The notes under the pieces were generated by a model. The model ran no database searches. It saw nothing but the letters and a program-made list of their open reading frames with translations, and had not been told where the DNA came from. From NCBI GenBank assembly GCA_030593065.1, contig JAUVHV010000001.1:1-64000 (forward strand): DNA of 64,000 bases. The letters are read 5' to 3'. Below are positions 46,244 through 55,273 of the stretch, piece by piece (positions within the stretch are counted from its first letter, which is position 1; each line of letters opens with the position of its first letter). Position numbers and translations under genes: made by a program. The stretch is from Candidatus Omnitrophota bacterium. Lineage in GTDB: Bacteria; Omnitrophota; Gorgyraeia; JABMRG01.

Positions 46244-47848
46244 GTGGCAAACAGGCAGAAGCTATTCATTGCGATAATTGCAGCAATATTTGCGTTAATA
46301 ATTCTTGTGGTAGCAGTGCCCAAGATAACAGAGGTGATAAAATGGCAAACGCGCCAATTGCCCACTCAACCCGTATTGCCCGCTATAACTCCGGCAGAAC
46401 CGGAAAGCGCCAGCCCTAAAGCGATCCTGCCGATATTGATCGATATTCCGGAGGGCGCCGGCCATGTAGTTGAGAGCTATAAAGCAAAAGAAGCAGACGC
46501 GAAGATAGTAATCCATATTCAGGATATCCACACCAATTATGAGGCTCAGAAAAATTTAAGCCGTATTATAGAAGCGCTTATTAAGAATAATAAGCTAAGG
46601 CTGATTATGGTAGAAGGGGGCTGGGGCGATGTAAGCCTTTCATATCTACGCTCTTACGCGGACACAGAGCGCAGACTGGATGTGGCGGAAGACTATCTTA
46701 AGTCTGGTAAGATATCGGGCGAAGAATACCTGGATATAGCGTCAGATTACGATATTGCTCTTGAGGGGCTTGAAAAAGAGGAGTTGTACAAGGCTAACCT
46801 GGATACTTTTTTTGCTATAGAGCAATTCCGCCAGCAAGCGAGTAAAGAATTAAACAGCATCAGTAGAATTATCGACGCGTTAAAAAAGAAGGCCTACTCT
46901 CCGCAGTTACTTGATTTGGAAAAGGCAAAGCAGGAGTATGAAGACGAAAAGATCAACCTTGCTGCCTACTACAAATATATCAATGTGCTTGCTAAAAAAA
47001 CAAAACAGAACGTCGCTTTTTATCCGGATTTCAGGCGTTTTGTTGAGGTTGCTGCTCAGGAAAAGACGATAAAATTTCCCGTTGTGGAAAAAGAGCGAAG
47101 CGCGCTTATCGAGAAGCTGTCAAAAAAACTTTCTAAACAACAATTGGCCACCCTGGTTACGAGATCACTTGAGTTTCGGCTTAATAAGTTTACACCATCA
47201 GAGTACCATGAATACCTGGTTAATGAGGCGAAAGAAGCGGGAGAAGAGATCAGCAATTATCCTAACCTTGAAAAATATGTAGCATATGTACGCGCGCACG
47301 AAGAGATCGACACGGCCAGATTATTTGAAGAGGCGGAAACGCTTTCAGCGGCAATAGAGAATGCGCTGATTAAGAACGACCGCCAGCGCAGGCTCTATGA
47401 AATCTCGAGAAGTTCACAGATACTGGCTAATTTTTTAAACCTTAAACTAGTGCCGAATGATTTTAAATATTATAAAAAACACCGCAACGGCTTTAACACC
47501 GCGGGTTGGATAAGCTTTTTGCGGCAACAGGCAAAACGCTATAACATCAAAGCCGCGTCGCTGCGACCTGCTTATACGCTTGACAAAAATCTTTCGACAC
47601 TGGTCAGGTTTTATGATATCGCCAATGAACGTGATGACATCTTTGTACAAAACACCATAAGGCTTATGAATAAAGAAGGCACGGAATTGGCAGTGCTTAT
47701 CGCGGGCGGATTCCATACTCCAAGTTTGAAACAGAAGCTGAAAGAGTGCGGCATTTCATATATAGTAGTTGCGCCGCATACAACGCAACAGACAGACCCG
47801 GAACAATACAGGTATATCTTACGTTATAAATCAGGAAAAGAGGAGTAG
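46244..47848 (+). CDS. Membrane-anchored TraB/ChaN-like protein
   Basis: GTG start with a perfect AAAGGAGG seven bases upstream. 534 residues: an N-terminal membrane helix (about 7-25), a proline-rich linker, then the TraB/ChaN-type domain with IVIHIQDIHTNYEAQKNLS (89-105), MVEGGWGD near 122 and AVLIAGGFHTPSLKQKL near the C-terminus. Its nearest relative in the window is the first third of the 1259-residue protein, but without that protein's later domains and without the inserted KACQTAGRQV. TraB relatives include metal-dependent proteases and haem-binding lipoproteins. The function here is unknown. Confidence 0.8.
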   Translation: MANRQKLFIAIIAAIFALIILVVAVPKITEVIKWQTRQLPTQPVLPAITPAEPESASPKAILPILIDIPEGAGHVVESYKAKEADAKIVIHIQDIHTNYEAQKNLSRIIEALIKNNKLRLIMVEGGWGDVSLSYLRSYADTERRLDVAEDYLKSGKISGEEYLDIASDYDIALEGLEKEELYKANLDTFFAIEQFRQQASKELNSISRIIDALKKKAYSPQLLDLEKAKQEYEDEKINLAAYYKYINVLAKKTKQNVAFYPDFRRFVEVAAQEKTIKFPVVEKERSALIEKLSKKLSKQQLATLVTRSLEFRLNKFTPSEYHEYLVNEAKEAGEEISNYPNLEKYVAYVRAHEEIDTARLFEEAETLSAAIENALIKNDRQRRLYEISRSSQILANFLNLKLVPNDFKYYKKHRNGFNTAGWISFLRQQAKRYNIKAASLRPAYTLDKNLSTLVRFYDIANERDDIFVQNTIRLMNKEGTELAVLIAGGFHTPSLKQKLKECGISYIVVAPHTTQQTDPEQYRYILRYKSGKEE

Positions 47849-47864
47849 GGATAAAAGGGGTATA

Positions 47865-47905
47865 AAAGGGGTCAACTCCCTTTTATAAAGGGAGTTGACC
47901 CCTTT
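47865..47905. repeat. REP-like palindrome, RAYT family
   Basis: AAAGGGGTCAACTCCCTTT, TATA loop, AAGGGAGTTGACCCCTTT: a near-perfect hairpin that equals the ends of the RAYT element at 53.3 kb. A half copy (AAAAGGGGT) precedes it. It lies between the TraB-like gene and the glmS promoter. Confidence 0.88.
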
Positions 47906-47922
47906 AAATGCAAAAACAATAC

Positions 47923-47951
47923 TTGCACAATAAGAGTTTATTTGTTATATT
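47923..47951 (+). promoter_or_regulatory. Promoter of glmS
   Basis: TTGCAC (47923-47928), 17-base spacer, TATATT (47946-47951), then nine bases and the ATG. No ribosome site fits between, so the message is probably leaderless. Confidence 0.75.
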
Positions 47952-47960
47952 ACTTAAACT

Positions 47961-49790
47961 ATGTGTGGAATAGTTGGTTATATAGGTACCAGGGAAGCGC
48001 AACCAATTCTTTTGAATGGGTTGATAAAGCTGGAATACCGCGGTTATGACTCTGCCGGCATGGCTACAGTTACAAAGGGCAAGGTATCTGTAAGAAAGCA
48101 ACAAGGTAAGATAGCAGCGCTTTCGAACCTGCTTAAGAAAAAACCGCTGAGAGGCACAATAGGTATTTCACATAGCCGCTGGGCTACACATGGCATCCCC
48201 AGCCAGTGCAATGCTCACCCGCATACAGACTGCTCTGAAAAGATAGCGGTAGTTCATAACGGCATAATAGAAAATTACGAAGACCTGAAAGAAGGGCTTA
48301 TTCAGGAAGGGCATATTTTTAAGTCTGAGACTGATACAGAAGTCATAGCCCACTTAATAGAAAAATTTTATAAAGATGACATAGAAGCCGCAGTGAGGAC
48401 AACCCTTAAGCTCCTTAAGGGTTCTTTTGCTTTAGGTGTTATTCTGGGTAATCATCCGGAGCAGCTCATAGCGGCAAGGCTTGGATCTTCGCTGGTTATC
48501 GGTTTAGGCGAAGAAGAGAATTTTATCGCAAGCGACACGTCAGCGCTACTTGCGCACACAAAAAATATCTTATTTCTTGAGGACAATGAGATGGCTGTGC
48601 TCACAAAGAAAAGCGTTGCAGTCAGCAGTTTTGATGGAAAGGCAATAGAAAAGAAACCCACAGTAATTACATGGGACGCGGCACAGGCGGAAAAAGGCGG
48701 ATATGCGCATTTTATGCTCAAAGAGATGTACGAGCAGCCTTCGGTGATAGAAAGTATTGTGCACCATAGGGTGTCTGAGGAAAAGAGCGGTGTATATTTC
48801 CAGGAGATGAAAATTCCGGGAAAAAAGCTGAAGTGCGTCGAAAAGATAGCAATTGTTGCTTGCGGTACAGCTTATCATGCGGGGCTAACAGGGAAATATA
48901 TTCTCGAAACATTAACAGGTATTCCTGTTGAGGTAGATGTCTCAAGTGAGTTTCGTTACAGAAAACCGATTCTTGGTAAAGATACCCTTGTTATCGTAAT
49001 AAGTCAATCAGGCGAAACAGCGGATACTCTAGCCGGCATGCGGGAAGCAAAAAGGCGCGGCGCTACAGTACTTTCTATCGTGAACGCGTTAGGTTCTACT
49101 ATGACAAGAGAGTCCGATGGTGTTATATATACGCACGCAGGCCCGGAAATTGGCGTTGCTTCAACAAAAGCTTATACCGCGCAGCTTAGTATTCTCTATC
49201 TGTTTGGCATATATCTGGGGGCCTTAAAAAATTACCTGAACATACAAAGAATCAAAAAGTTGCTTACGGAGATGGAAGGACTGCCGCAACAGGCAACACA
49301 AATTCTTGCAAACCATAAGATTATACAAAAGATAAGCAAACGCCACCACGACAAAAACTGCTTTTTATACCTGGGAAGAAACTTAAATTTCCCGAATGCC
49401 CTTGAAGGGGCCCTCAAGCTGAAGGAATTATCTTATGTGCATGCGGAGGGTTACGCAGCTGGCGAAATGAAGCACGGCCCTATCGCGTTGATAGACAAGA
49501 CCATGCCTGTAGTCTGTATTGTGCCGGATAGCGCTACCCACGACAAAATGGTCTCCAATATACAGGAGATAAAAGCAAGAGGTGGAATTGTAATAAGCAT
49601 TGCGACGGAAGGTGATAAACATATCAGCAACCATTCAGATTATACGGTCTATATACCAAAAGTTCGTGAGCTTTTTTCACCTGTTCTTACTGTGTTGCCA
49701 TTGCAGCTTTTGGCATATCATATAGCGCTTAGGAATAAGCGCGATGTTGACCAGCCCCGCAATTTGGCAAAATCCGTAACAGTGGAATAA
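47961..49790 (+). CDS. glmS: Glucosamine-fructose-6-phosphate aminotransferase
   Basis: Makes glucosamine 6-phosphate for peptidoglycan and lipid A. 609 residues, the standard length. N-terminal Cys2 after removal of Met (CGIVGYIGTREAQPILLNGL), glutaminase region with SRWATHGIPSQCNAHPH, then two SIS domains with ACGTAYHAG, ISQSGETADTLAGMREA and the C-terminal NLAKSVTVE. No glmS ribozyme is seen upstream. rsmI and lpxA follow on the same strand. Confidence 0.97.
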   Translation: MCGIVGYIGTREAQPILLNGLIKLEYRGYDSAGMATVTKGKVSVRKQQGKIAALSNLLKKKPLRGTIGISHSRWATHGIPSQCNAHPHTDCSEKIAVVHNGIIENYEDLKEGLIQEGHIFKSETDTEVIAHLIEKFYKDDIEAAVRTTLKLLKGSFALGVILGNHPEQLIAARLGSSLVIGLGEEENFIASDTSALLAHTKNILFLEDNEMAVLTKKSVAVSSFDGKAIEKKPTVITWDAAQAEKGGYAHFMLKEMYEQPSVIESIVHHRVSEEKSGVYFQEMKIPGKKLKCVEKIAIVACGTAYHAGLTGKYILETLTGIPVEVDVSSEFRYRKPILGKDTLVIVISQSGETADTLAGMREAKRRGATVLSIVNALGSTMTRESDGVIYTHAGPEIGVASTKAYTAQLSILYLFGIYLGALKNYLNIQRIKKLLTEMEGLPQQATQILANHKIIQKISKRHHDKNCFLYLGRNLNFPNALEGALKLKELSYVHAEGYAAGEMKHGPIALIDKTMPVVCIVPDSATHDKMVSNIQEIKARGGIVISIATEGDKHISNHSDYTVYIPKVRELFSPVLTVLPLQLLAYHIALRNKRDVDQPRNLAKSVTVE

Positions 49791-49814
49791 GAACCGCGTT
49801 AAAGAGATGATACC

Positions 49815-50504
49815 ATGAAAGGGACACTTTACGTTGTAGCTACACCGATCGGCAATCTTGGCGACATTACGTTACGCGCGATAGAAGTGCTTAAGCGGGT
49901 GGACTTAATAGCGTGTGAAGATACGCGGCATACCAAGATACTGCTGTCTCACTATGGAATAAAAAAGACGCTTACAAGCTATTTTGAACACAACAAACAG
50001 AAAAAAGCAGAATATATTCTTGAGCTTCTAAAAAAAGGCAAGAACATTGCCTTGGTCAGCGACGCGGGCACTCCGGGGATAAGTGACCCGGGTTACAGGG
50101 TCATCAGGGATGTTATTGACAATGAGATTGAGGTGATCTCGATACCAGGAGCAAACGCGGCAATCGCGGCGCTTGCAGTTTCGGGCATGCCTACAGATAG
50201 ATTTATGTTTGAAGGTTTTTTGCCAAACAAGACTACAGCGCGCAAAAAAAAGCTTTTGGAACTAGCGGATATAAAAAAGACAATTATATGTTATGAGTCT
50301 CCGCACCGCATCCTGGCGTCTCTCCAGGATATTAAAGATGTACTGGGCAGCGCAGAACTTGCAATCGCGCGGGAAATTACAAAGAAGTTCGAAGAGATAA
50401 AGCGCGGCAGCGCGGAAGAGCTGTTAAGCTATTTCAAGCAGCATAAAGTGCGCGGCGAATTTGTTATTATCATTAACCCAAAAAAGGCGGTAATAAGAAA
50501 ATGA
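49815..50504 (+). CDS. rsmI: 16S rRNA (cytidine-2'-O)-methyltransferase RsmI
   Basis: Tetrapyrrole-methylase-fold enzyme modifying C1402 of 16S rRNA. 229 residues, slightly short at the C-terminus. LYVVATPIGNLGDITLRAIE, ACEDTRHTKILLSHYGI, LVSDAGTPGISDPGYR and PGANAAIAALAVSGMPTDRF are diagnostic. Overlaps lpxA by 4 bp. Confidence 0.95.
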   Translation: MKGTLYVVATPIGNLGDITLRAIEVLKRVDLIACEDTRHTKILLSHYGIKKTLTSYFEHNKQKKAEYILELLKKGKNIALVSDAGTPGISDPGYRVIRDVIDNEIEVISIPGANAAIAALAVSGMPTDRFMFEGFLPNKTTARKKKLLELADIKKTIICYESPHRILASLQDIKDVLGSAELAIAREITKKFEEIKRGSAEELLSYFKQHKVRGEFVIIINPKKAVIRK

Positions 50505-51289
50505 TGACACACACTACGGCAACAGTGTCGGATAAAGCACAGATAGCGGAAGATGTTACAATAGGGCCTTACACTGTAATAGAGGATGACGTTAAGATCG
50601 GAGCAGGCACAAAGATCTCAGCAAATGTTTATATCTGCGCAGGAACCAGCATTGGTACGGGCTGCAGAATCCATATGGGTGCATGCCTTGGAAACGAGCC
50701 GCAGGATTTAGCCTATAAAGGAGAGAAGAGTTATCTGAAAATAGGCAATAATAATATTTTTAGAGAACACGTTACTGTCCACCGCGGTACTAAAAAAGAT
50801 TCATCTACGGCAATAGGTGATAATAACTATTTTATGTGCTTATCACACATTGCGCATAATTGTATTATTGGCAACAATGTTATAATCTGCAACAATGCTC
50901 TGCTCGGAGGCTACGTGGAAGTAGAAGATAAGGCTTTTGTTTCCGGAGGGTGCCTGATACATCAGTTTGTGCGCATAGGGACTCTTGCTCTGCTCGGCGG
51001 GGGTGTGCGCATTAACAAAGATTTTCCTCCTTTTATGTCAACAGGAAACGACAATATAGTAACAGCATACAATACTATAGGCCTTAGAAGGGCAGGGATA
51101 ACAGTTCACGCCCGCAAAGAGATAAAAGAGGCTTACAGATTGTTATATCACGAAGCGCTTAATCAGAGTCAGGCCTTGAGCACATTGGAAAAAATAGTGA
51201 CAAGCCAGGAAGCGCTTCATCTCATCGATTTTATCCGCACATCTAAACGAGGCATCTGTGCCAGGCACTCGAACCGCGACATTTCGTAA
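50501..51289 (+). CDS. lpxA: UDP-N-acetylglucosamine acyltransferase
   Basis: First enzyme of lipid A synthesis, 262 residues. Left-handed beta-helix hexapeptide repeats through the first ~190 residues, catalytic His in LSHIAHNCIIGNN, and the C-terminal helical part AGITVHARKEIKEAYRLLYHE. Its presence implies an outer membrane with lipopolysaccharide. No other lpx gene is in the window. It runs straight into the peptide island, so that island may share its transcript. Confidence 0.94.
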   Translation: MMTHTTATVSDKAQIAEDVTIGPYTVIEDDVKIGAGTKISANVYICAGTSIGTGCRIHMGACLGNEPQDLAYKGEKSYLKIGNNNIFREHVTVHRGTKKDSSTAIGDNNYFMCLSHIAHNCIIGNNVIICNNALLGGYVEVEDKAFVSGGCLIHQFVRIGTLALLGGGVRINKDFPPFMSTGNDNIVTAYNTIGLRRAGITVHARKEIKEAYRLLYHEALNQSQALSTLEKIVTSQEALHLIDFIRTSKRGICARHSNRDIS

Positions 51290-51299
51290 TATTAATAAC

Positions 51300-53156
51300 A
51301 TGCGAACCATGCAAATTCCCCCAGAAGCAGCCTTGATTGCGCTTATTGTCCACCGGATTATTAATAATAAAAAGAAGATATGTGAGCTGTTAAATTCCGG
51401 AAAGATAGGCTGGCTAAAGTTTAAAGAACTTATCGCCTACCACGAATTAGCCCCTTTTGCTTATCTGGCATTAAAAGAGTTCGACTCTTTGCTTCCACGG
51501 GATATATACGCGTTGTTACGAAACAGTTATTATTGTGATTTAGCGCGTTGCGAGCATTTTTGGCAAGAGTTTCTCTGCATATCAGCTGCTTTCAAACGCG
51601 CACAAATTAAGATCTTACCGATTAAGGGCATAGCGCTTCTTGAAGATTTATATTCCCGGTATCCCATCAGGCCGATGATAGACATCGATCTTTTAGTCGA
51701 AGAAAAAGAGATACCAACAGCAGAAAAAATTCTAAATGATTTAAGTTACCGAAAAAACTTCCGCGAGGGTGAAGAGAAGTATTGGAGAGAAAAACAGATC
51801 CATTTTGCTTTTCATAAGAAAGAAGGTAAGGCAAATTTCCCAGTGGAATTGCACTGGGCGCTTGATTTTAAACGGAAAGGCTGTTTTGCTTTGCCCGAGC
51901 TTTGGGAGAGGGTAAGAACCATCGAGGCAGACGGAAGATTGATAAGGCTGCTTTCACCGGAAGATACGCTTTTTAGCTTAGCTCTGCATGGCCGCAGGTT
52001 TGGGAAAACGCTCTGCCTCAAGAATGTGTATGATGCCGTGTTATTGCTGAATAAGTATGCCGGCAGCTTTGATTGGGATTATTGCTTAGAAATGAGCAAA
52101 AAGTACGAACTTAACTCAGTTCTGTTTTTCATGCTTTGCCAGGTACGGCTTTTATCTGATAAAAATATTCCGGAGCGTGCATGGAAAGAATTACGTGTTT
52201 CAAAATTTAAAAGAGCGGTTATTCGGTGGTTTATTGAGAAGAATACTTTCTCTCCTAACATAGATAGAAGAGGCAAAGGCCTGTATCTGACGAACCATTT
52301 TCTCTTATATGACACTTTTCAGGAACCGGCAGCTTATATTTTTAATATCCCAAAAGAGCAATTTGCCAAATATTACGGGCTTAGCCCTTACGATAGAAAA
52401 ACAGGACTCTTATACCGCTTTAAGCTCCTTTATATCCCGCTTCGCCAAATTATAGATTGTTTTAAGAGAGGTAATCAATACAAAGGAATAGAGCCGGAAC
52501 TAAACGAAGAGAAGAACAAGGCAAAGAACTTGGCGGCAATCCGTGCCTGGGGTTGGAGTATGTATCCCAATATCAGAGACGGTGATTATCTTATTTTGAA
52601 AAAGAAGAGATTGCGCATAGGAGATATTGTCTGTTTTAAGGATGAATGCGGTAAAAATGTTGTTCATAGGGTTATTAAGCTGAATAAGCATAACCTGGTT
52701 ACAAAAGGAGATAATAGCTCTAACCCGGACCCGCCGATAGAGAACAAAAAGGTTGTGGGTGTAGTTGTGGGGGTTAAAAGAGAAGATAAAATATGGAATG
52801 TTAAGGGAAAGTATCTGTATGGTTATTTTTATTTTTTATCCCGCGTAACTATTCTTGCCAGAAGGATGGCCAAGAAATTTATTTTGTGGGTGCAGGATTT
52901 CGGGTTTTATTCTAAAATAGTTAAATATATTTTCCGCAGCAGTAACATAGAAATTGAGAAGGCGGTTGAGGTTGATGATTTTTATTTTATCAAGGCCGGA
53001 ATAGACAGCAAGGAAGCGGGTTGGGCTAAGATTAGTAAAAAAGACTTTTCGGTTTCAGGCTTATATGTTAAAATAAATTACCGAAAGCTGGGGATAGAGC
53101 AGAGATTATTAGAAGAGAAAGAGGTGCTAAGCCATGGGAAGAAAACCAAAGTTTAA
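51300..53156 (+). CDS. Fusion: nucleotidyltransferase (PF14907-like) + SipW-like signal peptidase + GNAT fragment
   Basis: 618 residues from ATG 51300; no clear ribosome site, and the frame also extends back into lpxA. Residues ~1-380 match the uncharacterised nucleotidyltransferase family with LPIKGIALLEDLY (about 106-118), PMIDIDLLV (125-133) and LHGRRFG. Residues ~410-500 form an S26/S24-like peptidase with GWSMYPNIRDGDY (Ser about 420), GDIVCF and KNVVHRVI (His about 456, where bacterial enzymes have Lys), then GDNSSNPD, the Ser-His type of SipW and ER signal peptidases. The last ~60 residues, GLYVKINYRKLGIEQRLLEE, look like a broken GNAT domain. The 3' end overlaps precursor A by 23 bp. 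It could remove precursor leaders. This is inference. Confidence 0.7.
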   Translation: MRTMQIPPEAALIALIVHRIINNKKKICELLNSGKIGWLKFKELIAYHELAPFAYLALKEFDSLLPRDIYALLRNSYYCDLARCEHFWQEFLCISAAFKRAQIKILPIKGIALLEDLYSRYPIRPMIDIDLLVEEKEIPTAEKILNDLSYRKNFREGEEKYWREKQIHFAFHKKEGKANFPVELHWALDFKRKGCFALPELWERVRTIEADGRLIRLLSPEDTLFSLALHGRRFGKTLCLKNVYDAVLLLNKYAGSFDWDYCLEMSKKYELNSVLFFMLCQVRLLSDKNIPERAWKELRVSKFKRAVIRWFIEKNTFSPNIDRRGKGLYLTNHFLLYDTFQEPAAYIFNIPKEQFAKYYGLSPYDRKTGLLYRFKLLYIPLRQIIDCFKRGNQYKGIEPELNEEKNKAKNLAAIRAWGWSMYPNIRDGDYLILKKKRLRIGDIVCFKDECGKNVVHRVIKLNKHNLVTKGDNSSNPDPPIENKKVVGVVVGVKREDKIWNVKGKYLYGYFYFLSRVTILARRMAKKFILWVQDFGFYSKIVKYIFRSSNIEIEKAVEVDDFYFIKAGIDSKEAGWAKISKKDFSVSGLYVKINYRKLGIEQRLLEEKEVLSHGKKTKV

Positions 53157-53337
53157 ACCAGAGATTACCCGGGTAAAGCTCAACCCGGAACAGGCAGTGC
53201 TGACTTGTTTTTGCTACAACACAGGTTACTGGGGTGGGGTTTTTGGCAATATTACGATTGCGCCTTCCTGCTTCGTAGCTTCCAAGTCGATTAGGGCTGA
53301 GTTGGTTACAGCATTCGTCAATTTCAGCTCCTCTTGA
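53134..53337 (+). CDS. Putative RiPP precursor peptide A
   Basis: 67 residues. The first 27 (RKPKF, ITRVKLNPEQAVL, C-x-C at 25 and 27) match precursor B at 22 of 27 positions. Everything after differs. The tail has a GYWGG aromatic-glycine patch, one more cysteine (C46) and a serine-rich end. A constant leader with a variable core, next to three radical SAM enzymes, PqqD and an exporter, is the typical arrangement of ribosomally made, modified peptides. Ribosome site GAGG, nine bases upstream. The stop codon touches the edge of the RAYT element, so the C-terminus may have been shortened. No known precursor family was recognised. Confidence 0.7.
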   Translation: MGRKPKFKPEITRVKLNPEQAVLTCFCYNTGYWGGVFGNITIAPSCFVASKSIRAELVTAFVNFSSS

Positions 53338-54114
53338 CAAAAGGGGTCAACTCCCTTTTACTTCTTGATGTACAAAAGGGGTCAACTCCCTTTTACTTCT
53401 TGATAAATAGTTGCATTCTGCTATAATAATATTCATGCCGAGACAAATTCGAATAATCATTCCACACGAAGCTCACCATATAACCCAACGAGGGAATTAT
53501 CAACAGGAAGTATTTGAAGAAGATAAGGATTATGAGCAGTATCTTATCTGGCTTAAAGAATATTCGAGGAAAAATAAGATAGATATTATTGCTTATTGTT
53601 TGATGCGCAATCACGTCCATCTTATTGGAACACCAAAGGATGAAAAGTCCTTTGGAAAGGCGTTAAATACGCTTACCATGAGATATTCTCAGTATATAAA
53701 CAGAAAAAGGGGATTGTATGGCCATGTATGGCAGGGAAGGTATTTTTCGTGCGTATTAGACGAATCACATTTATATCGTGCGATTCGGTATGTAGAGAAA
53801 AATCCGGTGAGAGCAAAAATGGTAAAAAATGCGGAGGATTATAAGTGGTCAAGCACAAGAGCGCATTTGGGAATGGAACCAGACCCTGTTGTTGAACTAA
53901 AAGAAATATTGGAAATGGATCCTGGTGAGTGGAAACAATATTTAAAAGAAGATGATGTTGAAATGGCTGGGGAGATAAGATTAAAAACAAAAAAGGGGTT
54001 AGTGGTAGGGGCAGAAGCGTTTATTGAAAAACTAGAGAAAAAATTGAACCGTTCATTAAAGCGTACGAGCAGGGGGAAGCCCAAGAAAAAAGTTCAAAAA
54101 GGGAGTTGACCCCT
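53337..54114 (+). mobile_element. RAYT (REP-associated tyrosine transposase) element
   Basis: Left end: two tandem 33-bp units, each with AAAAGGGGTCAACTCCCTTT and then TACTTCTTGAT (53337-53369, 53372-53404). Right end: AAAAAGGGAGTTGACCCCT (54096-54114), the inverse of the left unit. The transposase gene lies between. Dispersed palindromes at 28204 and 47865 carry the same ends and would be its non-autonomous derivatives. It splits the peptide island directly after precursor A. Confidence 0.82.
53435..54109 (+). CDS. REP-associated tyrosine transposase (IS200/Y1 superfamily)
   Basis: Single-strand DNA transposase, 224 residues from ATG 53435. PRQIRIIIPHEAHHITQRG is the usual start, the HUH metal pair lies in CLMRNHVHLIGTP and the family motif YGHVWQGRYFSCVLDESHLYRAIRYVEKNPVRA carries the downstream catalytic region (Tyr in RYVEKNP or nearby). 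Its last codons VQKGS and stop are formed by the element's own right repeat. TTGATA-16-TATAAT (53422-53427) ends seven bases before the ATG, so it too could be leaderless. Confidence 0.9.
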   Translation: MPRQIRIIIPHEAHHITQRGNYQQEVFEEDKDYEQYLIWLKEYSRKNKIDIIAYCLMRNHVHLIGTPKDEKSFGKALNTLTMRYSQYINRKRGLYGHVWQGRYFSCVLDESHLYRAIRYVEKNPVRAKMVKNAEDYKWSSTRAHLGMEPDPVVELKEILEMDPGEWKQYLKEDDVEMAGEIRLKTKKGLVVGAEAFIEKLEKKLNRSLKRTSRGKPKKKVQKGS

Positions 54115-54121
54115 ATATGAT

Positions 54122-55273
54122 ATGAAAGAGCAGAGTTACGATAAATTTACCGGAAAATTAAAAAATGCCATTAAGAGGCGCCAGCCGATAAATGGCCAGA
54201 TTGAGCTTACCTACCGCTGTAATCTCAATTGTGTCCATTGTTACTGTAAGGGAAGTGAAGAGAAGGGCGCCGCCTCAAAAGAGGGGCTTGCGGAGCAGGC
54301 GTGCCTTAAGCCGCATACTGGAGATCGGGAATTGACAACCAGGGAATGGAAAAAGATTCTCGATGAGATTCATGGAGAAGGCTGTTTGTGGCTCTGCTTT
54401 ACAGGAGGGGACCCTTTAATCAGGGATGACTTCCTGGAGCTCTATGCCTATGCTAAAGATAAAGGTTTTATTATAACAATATTTACTAACGGCTTACTGC
54501 TTAGAGGAAAAATCATAGATTATCTTGAAAAATCTCCGCCGGAATCCATAGAGATCACGCTAAATGGTATTACCGAGGCAGTTTATGAAGGCATTACCCG
54601 GGTAAAAGGTTCCTTTGGGCAGGTTATGCGGGCAATAGAGGAACTTGCTGATAAAAATCTGCCTTTGGTTTTAAAATCGAATTGTTTGAAACAGAATAAA
54701 AATGAAATTGGCAAGATAAAGGCGTTTACAGATGAGCTTTTGGGTAAGTCTGTTTCGCGAAGCAAGGCCGGCAAGAAGTGGAGATTCAAATATGACCCGA
54801 TGATATACGCAAGGCTAAACAGAGATATAACCCCTTGTAATTACAGGCTTTCCCCGGAAGAGCTATTGAGAGTCAAAAGGTCAGAACCCGACCTATTGAA
54901 GGAATATGAAAGGGGGCTTTGCGGCAAGATCCCTGTTTTGGAGAGAGATAAAGATTTTCTTTACCATTGTAATGCCTGGATGAATCAGTTTTTTATTGAT
55001 CCTTATGGCAGGCTTAAGTTCTGTACGTTTTCTGATAAATTCAGCGTGGATTTAAGAGACCAGACTTTTAGGGAAGGTTTTTATAAGATATTCCCCCAGC
55101 TCTTACAAGAGAGATTCAAAACCGATTCCAGATGCAGGGACTGTTCTTTAAGAACAGTTTGCCATCATTGTCCTGCCCGCGCGTATTTAGAGACCGGGGA
55201 TGAAGAGGCGCCGGTCTCTTATTTCTGCGAACTGGCTAAAGTAACAGCAAAGCAGATGGAAGCAAAAGAGTGA
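54122..55273 (+). CDS. Radical SAM/SPASM peptide maturase 1
   Basis: 383 residues. The SAM cluster motif is CNLNCVHC (C33, C37, C40). CFTGGDPLIRDDF replaces the common GGEP, and TLNGITEAVYEGI is the beta-strand motif. The SPASM C-terminus has CNAWMNQFFIDPYGRLKFC, CRDCSLRTVCHHCP and a final FC, enough cysteines for two auxiliary clusters. It resembles maturase 3 (same GGDPL, same TLNGIT). A ~20-residue insertion (ASKEGLAEQACLKP) follows the SAM motif. The ribosome site is missing because the RAYT element ends eight bases before the ATG. Substrate presumably the neighbouring peptides. Confidence 0.88.
   Translation: MKEQSYDKFTGKLKNAIKRRQPINGQIELTYRCNLNCVHCYCKGSEEKGAASKEGLAEQACLKPHTGDRELTTREWKKILDEIHGEGCLWLCFTGGDPLIRDDFLELYAYAKDKGFIITIFTNGLLLRGKIIDYLEKSPPESIEITLNGITEAVYEGITRVKGSFGQVMRAIEELADKNLPLVLKSNCLKQNKNEIGKIKAFTDELLGKSVSRSKAGKKWRFKYDPMIYARLNRDITPCNYRLSPEELLRVKRSEPDLLKEYERGLCGKIPVLERDKDFLYHCNAWMNQFFIDPYGRLKFCTFSDKFSVDLRDQTFREGFYKIFPQLLQERFKTDSRCRDCSLRTVCHHCPARAYLETGDEEAPVSYFCELAKVTAKQMEAKE

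Noticed and set aside
47851-47960. glmS ribozyme upstream of glmS
   Set aside because: The stretch holds a REP palindrome and a promoter that ends nine bases before the ATG; there is no room for the ribozyme.
53337-53404. Two 33-bp direct repeats could be the start of a CRISPR array
   Set aside because: Only two units, separated by two bases, with no spacers. Their core is the transposon end palindrome, so they are RAYT ends.
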